This document shows, piece after piece, positions 8,334 through 16,086 of a stretch of 64,000 nt of DNA. A program made the position numbers and the translations under genes. Location: assembly GCF_014884385.1 (NCBI RefSeq), contig NZ_WKFH01000003.1, forward strand, positions 2,016,001 through 2,080,000, given 5' to 3'. The number at the start of each line of letters is the position of its first letter. The first letter of the stretch is position 1. Origin of the DNA: Phycobacter azelaicus. Lineage in GTDB: Bacteria; Pseudomonadota; Alphaproteobacteria; Rhodobacterales; Rhodobacteraceae. The notes beneath the pieces were generated by a model, which was given only the letters and a program-made list of their open reading frames with translations, searched no databases and was not told the origin of the DNA.

Positions 8334-9553
8334 GAGACAGAGACCTCGCGCGGCAAACGCACCACCAGTGCGATCGCCAGTAGCTTGATGAGACAGGGAA
8401 GAACGGCATAGGCGAGCGTGAGCGCCTCAAGCGCTGCAGCGCTGTTCTGCTCGCCCGGAGTGAAGCCGCTCAGCTCAAGCGCAGGAAGCAGGATCAGCGC
8501 AGCGGCGGCCAGGGCCAGCTTGGCGGCAAAGCTCCAGAGACCAAAGGCCTGCCCCGCCTGTATTCCGGCCCGCGCCAAGGCAGAGGAGAACAGCACCGGC
8601 AGGATGACCATGTCCGCGCCAAGGGCTGCGCCCGATCCGATGCAGATCAGGGCAAAGGCCAGAGCGGCGCCTTCGGGCAGGATCGCGGCAGAGATGAAGG
8701 ACATGATCGCCAACGCCATAGCCGGGATCAGCACTTGTCGCGCGCCGTATTTGGCGCTGACGCGGGTCCAGAAGGGCACCGAAATCCCTGCGGCCAGAAA
8801 GAACAGGATCAGAAAGGGACCGGCCAGGTCCGGAAGGCCCAGTTTTTCTTCGACGAAGAACAGGAACAGTGTCGAGGTCATTGCCACGGGCAGGCTGTTG
8901 ATCAGAGCCAGAACCAACAGGCGTGTGCCGCCAGCACCATGGAGGGCGGTCAGGGACAAGGGAGTTTCGGCGCGGGCAGGCAGGCGCCACAGCGGGCGCG
9001 TCAGCATCCAGACCGCAAGGCAAACCACCGCCAGAGCCATGCCAAAAGCACCGTAACCTTGCCCAGACGCGCCAAGGGCCATTAAAACGGTGGGGGCCAG
9101 CGCAGCCAGGATGATGCCGGTCAAGGTGCCGCCCTCGCGCCAGCCGGCCATTCGGATCAGCGCCTCTTGCGATCCGGCCAGCGAAAGGCTTTGGCCGTAA
9201 AACAGGATGGTGCCAAGGCTGTAGGCACTGAACAACAAGACCAAAGCCGCCACCAGCCAGATCAGCGTATTTGAGCCGGGCAAAAGCGTGTAAAGCAAGA
9301 GAAACCCCGCAGCCATGCCAATGCAGGACAGGGCCGCAAAGGCGCTGCGCGCCCTCGGATAGCGGTCGATCAGCCAGCCAAGGGCTGGATCCTGCACGAA
9401 ATCAAGGATCCGGATCCCTGCCAGAACAGCGGCCAGTGTCGCAAGGCTCAGGCCCAGCTCAGCCGTGGCATAGCGGGGTAGATGGATGTAAAGCGGCAGC
9501 CCGGCCGCAGCCAGCATGAGCGCAAACAGACTGATCCGGGCGGCATGCATCAC
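8330..9553 (-). CDS. MFS transporter of the GPH (sugar/cation symporter) type
   Basis: The 407-residue protein has about 12 hydrophobic segments. The loop after helix 2 carries DFVQDPALGWLIDR, matching the D-x3-D-P-x2-G-x3-D-R signature of the glycoside-pentoside-hexuronide/cation group. The gene overlaps its neighbours on both sides by 4 bp (stop over start) and so is translationally coupled within the stress operon. GPH relatives in lipid-modification operons may move lipids rather than sugars; that is inference. No substrate can be read from the sequence. Confidence 0.8.
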   Translation of the reverse strand: MMHAARISLFALMLAAAGLPLYIHLPRYATAELGLSLATLAAVLAGIRILDFVQDPALGWLIDRYPRARSAFAALSCIGMAAGFLLLYTLLPGSNTLIWLVAALVLLFSAYSLGTILFYGQSLSLAGSQEALIRMAGWREGGTLTGIILAALAPTVLMALGASGQGYGAFGMALAVVCLAVWMLTRPLWRLPARAETPLSLTALHGAGGTRLLVLALINSLPVAMTSTLFLFFVEEKLGLPDLAGPFLILFFLAAGISVPFWTRVSAKYGARQVLIPAMALAIMSFISAAILPEGAALAFALICIGSGAALGADMVILPVLFSSALARAGIQAGQAFGLWSFAAKLALAAAALILLPALELSGFTPGEQNSAAALEALTLAYAVLPCLIKLLAIALVVRLPREVSVS

Positions 9554-10077
9554 TCACCCCGCAGTTCTGCCGACAGTCGCGCGCAGCGGCTGTTTTCGGA
9601 CAGCCAGATGCCAAGAAACCGTTTGCGCACGCCAGCATGGCGAATGTTGCAGGTGCGTTCCCCGTTCAGATAAAGCGCCATGCTGTCCGGTGTCACAGAA
9701 ACAGCGGTGAAGACATCGCCCTTTCCCACGTTGCGAAAACAGGTGCCGAGCTTGCCGATCAGCGTATCAAGATCCGCTTTCGCGCCTTCAATACGCTCGA
9801 TTTCGGAGCGGGTTGATTCCGTCAGGTCTTCGCGGTCGATGCTGCGGAAGTATTCGATTTCAAGCGCCAGCGGCCGACTCCAATCGAAGCTGTTGGCGCC
9901 ATCGGTGTGCAGGCGGGCGCGGTAAACGGCGATGCCAAGCCAGCGAAGTGTTGCAGTACCCAGTTCGACCGGCTGCATCAGGCCATATGTCCTGAGGTTG
10001 GCCGAGGCTGCGGCGGGCCCAAGCAGCGTCGCGGCGGTGGCGATTGCGATCAGGGATGTAAAGATCTTGCTACGCAT
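9550..10077 (-). CDS. Chalcone-isomerase-like secreted protein
   Basis: A 175-residue product with a clear signal peptide (about 26 residues, ending AAASA). The body resembles the bacterial chalcone-isomerase-like family: YGLMQPVELGTATLRWLGIAVYRARL near the start, EIEYFRSIDREDLTEST, and a C-terminal GVRKRFLGIWLSEN. That final motif (FLGIWL) is characteristic of the group. The bacterial members are thought to bind fatty acids or fatty-acid-like ligands rather than act on flavonoids. The gene overlaps the Cfa-like gene by 8 bp. A periplasmic or membrane lipid role in the RpoE response is a reasonable inference. Confidence 0.78.
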   Translation of the reverse strand: MRSKIFTSLIAIATAATLLGPAAASANLRTYGLMQPVELGTATLRWLGIAVYRARLHTDGANSFDWSRPLALEIEYFRSIDREDLTESTRSEIERIEGAKADLDTLIGKLGTCFRNVGKGDVFTAVSVTPDSMALYLNGERTCNIRHAGVRKRFLGIWLSENSRCARLSAELRGE

Positions 10078-11227
10078 GGCTCAGCTCCACCTGCACCACA
10101 TCTGTCTGACCCGCCGCAAAAGAGCCGGCGCAGATTTCAAGGTAGTAGCGCCAGTTGCGCAAGAATGCCTGATCGTAACCAAGTTCGAGGATCTTGGGCG
10201 CGCGTTCGGTCAGGCGTTCGGCCCACATCCGGCAGGTGCGGGCATAATCCTGCCCAAACGCAAAGGAGTTGGTGACCTTTAGGCCGGCTTGCCGCGCCTG
10301 ATGCGAGATCACCGCATCGGACAAAAGCATACCGCCTGGGAAGGTGTACTGGCGGATATAGTCCGAGGAGTTGCGGTAGATGTCGAAATAGCTGTCCTGA
10401 ACGGTGATCGCCTGAACCACGGCCTTGCCGCCCTCGGCCAGGCGCGATTTCACTGTCGAGAAGTAGCTGGGCCAATAGCGTTCGCCCACCGCTTCGATCA
10501 TCTCGATCGAGACGATATTGTCGAAAGTGCCTTGCGATTTGCGATAATCGCACAACTCGATCGCGGCGCGCCCGTCAAGGCGGGCATCTGCGTACCCGTG
10601 CTGGCTGGGCGAGATGGTGAGGCCAGTTACATGACGACCACTGTCAGCGGCGCGTTCGGCAAAGCCGCCCCAGCCGCAGCCGATCTCCAGAATGCGCTCT
10701 CCTTGCGAAAGGCGGCTCAAGGCGCGGTCGTATTTGCGGTTCTGAGCGCGTTCCAGGTCATTGTCCCCGGGGGCAAATAGCGCCGAAGAATAGGTCATGC
10801 TGCTATCCAGCCACAGCTGGTAGAACTCGTTGCCCACATCGTAATGCGCCTTGATGTTGCGGGCCGAACCGCGGATCGAATTGGCGCGAAGAATGCGGTC
10901 AACGGCGCGGAACTTTAGTCCGCTCCAGAAGCTCGGATAGGCAAAATCGCCAAAGTAGTCGAGGTTCAGCAAGGCGACATGGATCAGCGTCTCGATGCTG
11001 GAGGTTTCCCACAGACCTTCGATGTAGGTTTCCCCCATACCGATGTCGCCACGTGCTGCCATTGCTGTTACGGCAGCCCAGTCGAAAATTACCATCTCGG
11101 CCTCTGGCGCGCCCTTTCCGAAATCATGCACTTCGCCCTCGGGGGTCGTAAGGCGTAAACTGCCTTTTCGGATGCGAGCGCAACTGTCGAGAAAGTCGCG
11201 TTTTACGCGGTTTGTAATGAAAAGCAT
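10070..11227 (-). CDS. Cyclopropane-fatty-acyl-phospholipid synthase family methyltransferase
   Basis: The 385-residue SAM-dependent enzyme carries the glycine-rich cofactor loop ILEIGCGWGGFAERAA near residue 170. It also has AHYDVGNEFYQLWLDSSMTYSSALF just before it, the hallmark of the Cfa family, and the MIEAVGERYW motif. It would methylate unsaturated acyl chains of membrane phospholipids. In Rhodobacter sphaeroides, RpoE-controlled Cfa-family enzymes contribute to cyclopropane or methylated furan fatty acid synthesis (from memory). Which product is made here cannot be decided from sequence alone. The start overlaps the DUF1365 stop by one base (TGATG). Confidence 0.88.
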   Translation of the reverse strand: MLFITNRVKRDFLDSCARIRKGSLRLTTPEGEVHDFGKGAPEAEMVIFDWAAVTAMAARGDIGMGETYIEGLWETSSIETLIHVALLNLDYFGDFAYPSFWSGLKFRAVDRILRANSIRGSARNIKAHYDVGNEFYQLWLDSSMTYSSALFAPGDNDLERAQNRKYDRALSRLSQGERILEIGCGWGGFAERAADSGRHVTGLTISPSQHGYADARLDGRAAIELCDYRKSQGTFDNIVSIEMIEAVGERYWPSYFSTVKSRLAEGGKAVVQAITVQDSYFDIYRNSSDYIRQYTFPGGMLLSDAVISHQARQAGLKVTNSFAFGQDYARTCRMWAERLTERAPKILELGYDQAFLRNWRYYLEICAGSFAAGQTDVVQVELSHA

Positions 11228-11994
11228 CAGCTGACCTCCTGTTTCGGGGGCAGGGGGCGCTCGCGATAGGGCGCCCCCTTGAGTTTGAGTTTCAGTGCCT
11301 GCCAGTAGATCAGCGCGATGGTCCGAAAGGCGCCAAAGGGTCGGCGCAGGCTGGCCCGCAGGATCGATACATTGCTCAGCGGCTGGCGCCGCCCGAACAG
11401 GGTCGCAATCACGCCGTCCTGACCGTCTTTCAGCGCGATGCGAATAGCAATCCGGTCCGGGCGGATGTCGAAATGGAACCGGTACTCTCCGGCGATCTTT
11501 TGAAAAGGGGAGACGTGAAAGATCTTTTGCGCGGTGATCTCGTCCCCGGCCCGGATCGCATCAAATCCGTCCCGGTGGCACAGGTAGCTGTGGCGGTCTC
11601 CGAACGTGTTGGAGACCTCTGCAATCACCGCACGCAGGTCCTCCCCCTCCATCGCCAGCCAGAAACTGACAGGGTTGAAATTGTACCACAGGAAGCTGGG
11701 TTGCGTCAGCAGGAGGATCTGCAGCCCTTCAAGGTCCAGACCTGCGGTCTCAAAAACCTCGCGCGCCCAGGGCAAGCCACGTCCCGCGCCGATGGGGCCG
11801 CCATGGTTGCGGTCATTGACCGATGCAAGGTTCAGACCGTTGCGGGAAAACAGCCTCGGCGTGGCCTCGCACAAAGGGTCGATGAGCACATAGTCCACAC
11901 CATAACGAAAGGCATTGCGGATGCTGCCGCGCCTTGCGTGGGTGGTGTGGCCCGCAATGTGATCGGGCCAGGGATGCGCAGAGGTCAGGCTCAT
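11227..11994 (-). CDS. DUF1365 family protein
   Basis: I start this gene at ATG 11994, which overlaps the upstream stop as ATGA and gives 255 residues. The open frame continues upstream but only antisense to the previous gene. The sequence shows the DUF1365 hallmarks: HARRGSIRNAFRYGVDYVLID near the N-terminus, the SFLWYNFNPVSFWLA region with FNPVSF, then EVSNTFGDRHSY and FHVSPF. DUF1365 genes are almost always found between an FAD oxidoreductase and a Cfa-like methyltransferase, exactly as here. The biochemical role is unknown to me; lipid modification is inferred from context. Confidence 0.88.
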   Translation of the reverse strand: MSLTSAHPWPDHIAGHTTHARRGSIRNAFRYGVDYVLIDPLCEATPRLFSRNGLNLASVNDRNHGGPIGAGRGLPWAREVFETAGLDLEGLQILLLTQPSFLWYNFNPVSFWLAMEGEDLRAVIAEVSNTFGDRHSYLCHRDGFDAIRAGDEITAQKIFHVSPFQKIAGEYRFHFDIRPDRIAIRIALKDGQDGVIATLFGRRQPLSNVSILRASLRRPFGAFRTIALIYWQALKLKLKGAPYRERPLPPKQEVS

Positions 11995-13286
11995 GCGGCG
12001 ATCCGAGCGGTGGTCTTTGCCTCGATCGCGCGGGCAACGCGTACGGCGCTGGCAAAACCATCTTCGTGGAAGCCGTGGCGCAGGTAGGCACCGGCAAACC
12101 ATGTGTTGTTGTCGCCCTGGATTTTCTGAATTTCTTTCTGAGCGCGCATCGCGGCACGGTCAAAGACCGGGTGACGGAAGGTGTTGACGTCATAGATCAT
12201 CTCTTCGCGCACCGGGCTGACCGGGTTGAGAGAGATGAATAGCGGATCGTCTTCAGGAATGTTCTGCAAGCGGTTCATCCAGTAGGTGACGCCGATTGCC
12301 GGGCGGGTGTCGCGTGCCTCGGCCTTGTAGACCCAGGAGGACCAGCAGGCGCGGCGTTTCGGCATCTGACCGGCATCGCGGTGCAGGATCACCTCGTTGT
12401 CTTGATAGCGCATATCCCCGAGTAGCACTTCTTCCTTGGCGGTCGGGTTAGCCAGCAGGCGCAGGGAGTCATCGGAGTGGCAGGCCATGATGACTTGATC
12501 GAACTCCTGCGCTTCGCCTTGCGGCAGGCGGATGGTAACACCGCCGGGGTGCCGCTCTACCGACTGGACCGGAGTGCCGGGGCGCAGGGTGCATCCGGTG
12601 GCGCGCAGATGCGCTTCGAGCCTGCGCACATATTCGATGCTGCCACCCTTCACCGTCCACCACTGGTGCTGGCCGGTGGCGCTGAGCAGTGCGTGATTGC
12701 GGAAGAACTGGACCAGCGCCTTGGCAGGAAAGCCGCGAATTTCCTCCATCGGAGTGGACCAGATCGCACCGCAGATGGGCATCAGGTAGTAGCGCTGAAA
12801 CCAGTCGCCAAGACGCAGGTCTTCCATCAACTGCCCGATCGTCACGTCGTCGCTCTGGGCGGCCTCGACCGCGCGGGCGTTGAAGCGCAGGATGTCGCGC
12901 ACCATACCATAAAAGGCCGGTCTCAGTGCGTTTGAGGGCTGGCCAAAGAGTGTTGAAAGCGTCTTCAGGCCATATTCCACGGCCCCGTCGTCGATGCTGG
13001 CGCCAAAGGTCATGTCGCTTTTGACGATGGGCACCTCCAGATCGCGGAACATTGCCGTCAGATGCGGGTAGTTCACGAAATTGAAGACAATGAACCCGGT
13101 GTCCACGGGCTGATCCCCGCGAAGCCCCGCCGTCACGGTGCGCGCATGGCCACCGAGGCGCGGCGCGGCCTCGAACAGGGTCACGTCGTGGCCGGGCGAA
13201 AGGCGGTAAGCCGCAGCCAGACCAGAAATGCCGCCGCCGACGATGGCGATGCGCTGGCGGGGAAGAGGTGGGGCATCAAAGGACAT
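11991..13286 (-). CDS. FAD-dependent amine-oxidase-like oxidoreductase
   Basis: This is the first gene of the eight-gene leftward operon. The 431-residue protein begins with the Rossmann motif IAIVGGGISGLAAAYRL and the ADP-binding acid LFEAAPRLGGHA. It then carries TGFIVFNFVNYP and the C-terminal WFAGAYLRHGFHEDGFASA that closes the FAD site. It belongs to the NAD/FAD-binding proteins that accompany DUF1365 and Cfa-like genes. It may oxidise or desaturate a lipid intermediate; that is inference. ATG 13286 is chosen because CGGAG lies 8 bp upstream. A TTG 21 bp further out is possible but lacks a ribosome site. An RpoE-type promoter lies 24-51 bp upstream. Confidence 0.85.
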   Translation of the reverse strand: MSFDAPPLPRQRIAIVGGGISGLAAAYRLSPGHDVTLFEAAPRLGGHARTVTAGLRGDQPVDTGFIVFNFVNYPHLTAMFRDLEVPIVKSDMTFGASIDDGAVEYGLKTLSTLFGQPSNALRPAFYGMVRDILRFNARAVEAAQSDDVTIGQLMEDLRLGDWFQRYYLMPICGAIWSTPMEEIRGFPAKALVQFFRNHALLSATGQHQWWTVKGGSIEYVRRLEAHLRATGCTLRPGTPVQSVERHPGGVTIRLPQGEAQEFDQVIMACHSDDSLRLLANPTAKEEVLLGDMRYQDNEVILHRDAGQMPKRRACWSSWVYKAEARDTRPAIGVTYWMNRLQNIPEDDPLFISLNPVSPVREEMIYDVNTFRHPVFDRAAMRAQKEIQKIQGDNNTWFAGAYLRHGFHEDGFASAVRVARAIEAKTTARIAA

Positions 13287-13309
13287 GTGATCTCCGTTTC
13301 TTTTCAACG

Positions 13310-13337
13310 GTTACGCAGGCTGCAGGAAAGCGGATCA
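13310..13337 (-). promoter_or_regulatory. RpoE-type promoter of the lipid-stress operon
   Basis: On the minus strand, TGATCC (13337-13332) is followed by an 18-base spacer and TAAC (13313-13310). The Rhodobacter RpoE consensus that I recall is TGATCC-N18-TAAG. The element lies just upstream of the FAD oxidoreductase start (13286). Confidence 0.7.
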
Positions 13338-13442
13338 AAACTTTGTTCATTCAGCCCCGGCCGCGGACTCCGGTTGGACCGACAGTGATGACAAGGTGAC
13401 GGGACTGCTCGCTGTGCCCCATGAAAAAAATTTGCGGAAAAA

Positions 13443-13470
13443 TGATCCGTCAAAGGATGCACCGCGTAGT
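13443..13470 (+). promoter_or_regulatory. RpoE-type promoter of rpoE-chrR
   Basis: TGATCC (13443-13448), an 18-base spacer and TAGT (13467-13470) match the same promoter form as the divergent operon. This implies autoregulation of the sigma factor. Transcription would begin close to base 13477, about 95 bases before the preferred GTG start. Confidence 0.6.
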
Positions 13471-13569
13471 GGGGTTATGTTGGAAGTAGACGTCGAGCCC
13501 GCACTTGAAGTGCCTGCGTCACCCGTTAGGGTGAGTGAGGACACCTCGCGCTTGCGGGAAAGGAAAGAC

Positions 13570-14142
13570 GTGGACAAGACAAAACCGTCCGAGCAGACAC
13601 CGTCCGAGCAAACACTGTGGATGCTGGCTGTACGGGACAAACGGGACCGCGTGGCCTTTGGGCAGCTGTTCGATCACTTTGCGCCCCGCCTGAAGGGCGT
13701 GATCTGCCGCTCGGGGATACCTCCGGGGCAGGCCGAGGACATCGTGCAGGACGTGATGTTGACCGTCTGGCGCAAGGCGCATCTGTTTGACCCCCAGCGG
13801 GCCCAGGTGTCGTCATGGATCTACCAGATCGCGCGAAATCGCCAGATCGATGTGATCCGAAAGGAGCGGCGGCCCGTACCGGAAGAGTTGAAGCAACCCG
13901 AAGAGGTGCAGGAAGACGCAAGCCAGATCGTGGCGCTTGAGCAGGAGACCACACGCCTGAGAGAGGCACTGGCACGGCTCAAACCCGCACAGCGCGAAAT
14001 GGTTGAGAAGGCCTACCTCGGCGAGCTGACCCACTCTGATATCCGCGCCGAGACGGGTTTGCCGCTTGGCACGATTAAATCCCGCATCCGGCTGGGGCTG
14101 GAACGGTTGCGGCACGAATTGAAGGGAACTGAGACGACATGA
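13570..14142 (+). CDS. rpoE: ECF sigma factor RpoE (ChrR-controlled type)
   Basis: With the GTG start at 13570, the product is 190 residues. Region 2 reads AFGQLFDHFAPRLK, then AEDIVQDVMLTVWRKAHLFDP and WIYQIARNRQIDVIRKERR. Region 4 reads LKPAQREMVEKAYLGELTHSDIRAE followed by LPLGTIKSRIRLGLERLRHEL. It is adjacent to and overlaps chrR. That pairing marks the group that answers singlet oxygen in Rhodobacter. The GTG is preferred because AAGGAAAG precedes it by 6 bases. Longer in-frame starts at 13396 and 13477 would add an unconserved tail and would begin before or at the inferred transcription start. Confidence 0.9.
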   Translation: MDKTKPSEQTPSEQTLWMLAVRDKRDRVAFGQLFDHFAPRLKGVICRSGIPPGQAEDIVQDVMLTVWRKAHLFDPQRAQVSSWIYQIARNRQIDVIRKERRPVPEELKQPEEVQEDASQIVALEQETTRLREALARLKPAQREMVEKAYLGELTHSDIRAETGLPLGTIKSRIRLGLERLRHELKGTETT

Positions 14143-14786
14143 GCGGGATTACCCATCATATCCCAGACGAGTTGCTGATTGCCTATGCGGCAGGCAACCT
14201 GGACCAGGCGTTTTCGCTTGTGCTGGCGACGCATATCTCGATGTGTGACGAGTGCCGCGCCCGTCTTGGCGCGCACGAGGCCGTTGGCGGTGCAATGCTG
14301 GAAGAATTTGCGGCCTCTGACCAGTCGATCTCGGTGTCGTCCGACATGAAGGCGCGCCTGATGGATGCGCTGGATGACCCGTTCGAGTCGCCACCAACCT
14401 ATGAGCGCTCGGGCATTTTCCCGGCTCCGGTGATGGAGGCACTGGGTGGCCTTCCTCCCAAGTGGAAACCGCTCGGCATGGGGGTGCGCCAGTCGATCCT
14501 GTCCCATGGCAAGAACGGCAGCGTGCGGCTTCTTTACATTCCTGGCGGGCAGGCGGTGCCTGATCACGGCCACAACGGTCTGGAACTTACTCTCGTATTG
14601 CAAGGGGCCTTCAGCGATGAAACCGGCCGGTTCGGCGTCGGGGACATGGAGATCGCAAACAGCGATCTGGAGCATACGCCGATTGCCGATGAAGGTCCGG
14701 CCTGTATCTGCCTTGCGGCGACGGATGCTGCCTTGCGGTTCCGCTCCTTCATACCGCGCCTGTTGCAGCCGGTGTTCCGTATCTGA
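14139..14786 (+). CDS. chrR: ChrR anti-sigma factor with C-terminal cupin
   Basis: A 215-residue zinc anti-sigma factor that holds RpoE inactive and releases it on singlet oxygen. The N-terminal anti-sigma domain has His6, His32, Cys36 and Cys39 (HISMCDEC), the zinc-ligand set of the ZAS family. The C-terminal cupin carries His143, His145, Glu149 and His179, which match the second zinc site of R. sphaeroides ChrR with a constant two-residue offset. All ligands are intact, so the switch should work. The start overlaps the rpoE stop (ATGA). A strong inverted repeat follows 63 bp after the stop. Confidence 0.93.
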   Translation: MSGITHHIPDELLIAYAAGNLDQAFSLVLATHISMCDECRARLGAHEAVGGAMLEEFAASDQSISVSSDMKARLMDALDDPFESPPTYERSGIFPAPVMEALGGLPPKWKPLGMGVRQSILSHGKNGSVRLLYIPGGQAVPDHGHNGLELTLVLQGAFSDETGRFGVGDMEIANSDLEHTPIADEGPACICLAATDAALRFRSFIPRLLQPVFRI

Positions 14787-14849
14787 CCGAAGGGGCTGCC
14801 TCTGCAACGGCGTGGGGCCGGATGCGGTACAGGCACAAAGCCAAAAAAG

Positions 14850-14890
14850 GAAGCCGTGCGATTTGAAGGGTCTTCAAACCGCACGGCTTC
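14850..14890. terminator. Bidirectional terminator between chrR and the VPLPA-CTERM gene
   Basis: GAAGCCGTGCG-A-TTTGAAG (14850-14868) pairs with CTTCAAA-C-CGCACGGCTTC (14872-14890): 18 of 19 positions match around a 3-base loop. A short T-rich stretch follows on the plus strand, and on the minus strand the stem is followed by a CCTTTTTTGG run. Both flanking genes point into it. Confidence 0.8.
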
Positions 14891-14932
14891 GTTGTTTCAC
14901 TTAGCTGAAAGCATGTGCACCGTTTGATCTGA

Positions 14933-15640
14933 TCAAACGGCCTTGGCCGCGCGGCTGTTGCGGCGCTTCAGGCTGGCTGCGCCAAGCAGACCGGTCAGCA
15001 ACAGGACGCCACCGGCGGGCAGCGGCACTGGGCTCGGCCCCGTGTAGGTTGCCATTTCGGAGGAACTCATGACGCCGCTGTAGACTTCGAGGAAGTCCAG
15101 CGTGCCCGACGTGGCTTCCCTTTTTCCGGTAGCGGTGTCGTCCTCGACCATTGTAAAGGCGCTGAGCGTGCCCAGCCCACCGCTGACCGAGAAGGCCTGG
15201 CTGCCGTTGACGTAACCCGTCGTGGTCGCGCCGTCGTAGGTCACGCCGATGACTGTGTCCACGTTTGCCAATATCGTCCCGCCAGTGGCGGAGGTCGGAC
15301 TATAGTATCTCAAAGCCCCGTTCAGGTTGTAGAGGCCAGAGTCCGAAGACAGGCCGGAGACATCAATAAGCTTGCGGTAGCCTGAAATGACGTCGAGCTC
15401 GACCCCGAAGAGGATCGAGTAGGTCAGCAGGCTGGACCCCATCGATACACCAAGCCCCTGGTTGGCGGCAAAGTTGTATCGCCCGCCCGACACGGACCCG
15501 GATCCGGATGCGGATGCACCGCCCTGCGAATCCGTGAAACCGGAGTCAAATGTGAACTGGCTGACTAGGGTCGCAGCATTGATGTGTGTGGCGGGAAGCA
15601 GGGACAGGCAGAGCGCTGTTGCGAGTTGCAAAGCTCTCAT
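14933..15640 (-). CDS. VPLPA-CTERM exported protein with a LamG-like domain
   Basis: Starting at ATG 15640 (AGGAG 7 bp upstream) the product is 235 residues. It has a signal peptide ending near THINAA and a Ser/Gly-rich beta-sandwich region resembling LamG/concanavalin folds. The C-terminal sorting tripartite signal is VPLPAGG, a hydrophobic helix, then the basic tail SLKRRNSRAAK. VPLPA-CTERM is the roseobacter version of the PEP-CTERM signal, recognised by an exosortase at the inner membrane. No exosortase is present in this window. The protein is probably delivered to the surface or extracellular matrix. The ligand is unknown. Confidence 0.87.
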   Translation of the reverse strand: MRALQLATALCLSLLPATHINAATLVSQFTFDSGFTDSQGGASASGSGSVSGGRYNFAANQGLGVSMGSSLLTYSILFGVELDVISGYRKLIDVSGLSSDSGLYNLNGALRYYSPTSATGGTILANVDTVIGVTYDGATTTGYVNGSQAFSVSGGLGTLSAFTMVEDDTATGKREATSGTLDFLEVYSGVMSSSEMATYTGPSPVPLPAGGVLLLTGLLGAASLKRRNSRAAKAV

Positions 15641-16086
15641 TATGGTTCTCCTTTGTCTAAAAATCAAAATTTTGGGCTTTATGCGCGTTAACCTGCGTTA
15701 ACCTTACCGCTGCGTCCTCTGATATGTCGATGGTTGCTTCTGCCGCATGTCCGTAACGGACTTGGAGACCGAGGTGTTTATTTCGGAAGAACAGGCGTTT
15801 GCGCAGCCTTTTTGAAAGGTGATTTTGTGTGGCAGGTGGTTTTTGGTGGGCATGCGGACGGGATATCTGCCGACTTTGTTGACCAAGAACAGCCAAGTCG
15901 GCCGACTCAGCGGATAAGCGGAGGTCAAAAAGACGCGACAGGACCGTCTGCCAAATTCGCATTTTCGACAAACTCGGCCCGCTTAACGCCTCGATCCATA
16001 GCCCCTGCAACTGCGGATTTTGGTTTGTTCAACAGATTTTAAGACCAAAGGCGCAATCATGACGTGTCCATTTTGGGGGTGGGTTC
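15641..16086. promoter_or_regulatory. Divergent intergenic region with a tandem 10-bp repeat
   Basis: There are 446 bp between divergent genes. GCGTTAACCT is repeated twice head to tail at 15685-15704, about 45-65 bp upstream of the VPLPA-CTERM start. The palindrome CAAAATTTTG lies at 15665-15674. The tandem repeat is a plausible regulator site. The remaining open frames are unconvincing, and I see no RNA gene. The region is more AT-rich than its neighbours. Confidence 0.4.

Noticed and set aside
13396..13569. N-terminal extension of RpoE from ATG 13396 or 13477
   Set aside because: The earlier start lies upstream of the inferred promoter and the later one at the inferred transcription start. 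The extra residues are unlike the family, and GTG 13570 has a ribosome site.
15657..16010. 117-residue minus-strand frame in the intergenic region before the GGDEF-EAL gene
   Set aside because: It overlaps the promoter region and the tandem repeat of the VPLPA-CTERM gene, has no ribosome site, and the composition does not resemble a real protein.
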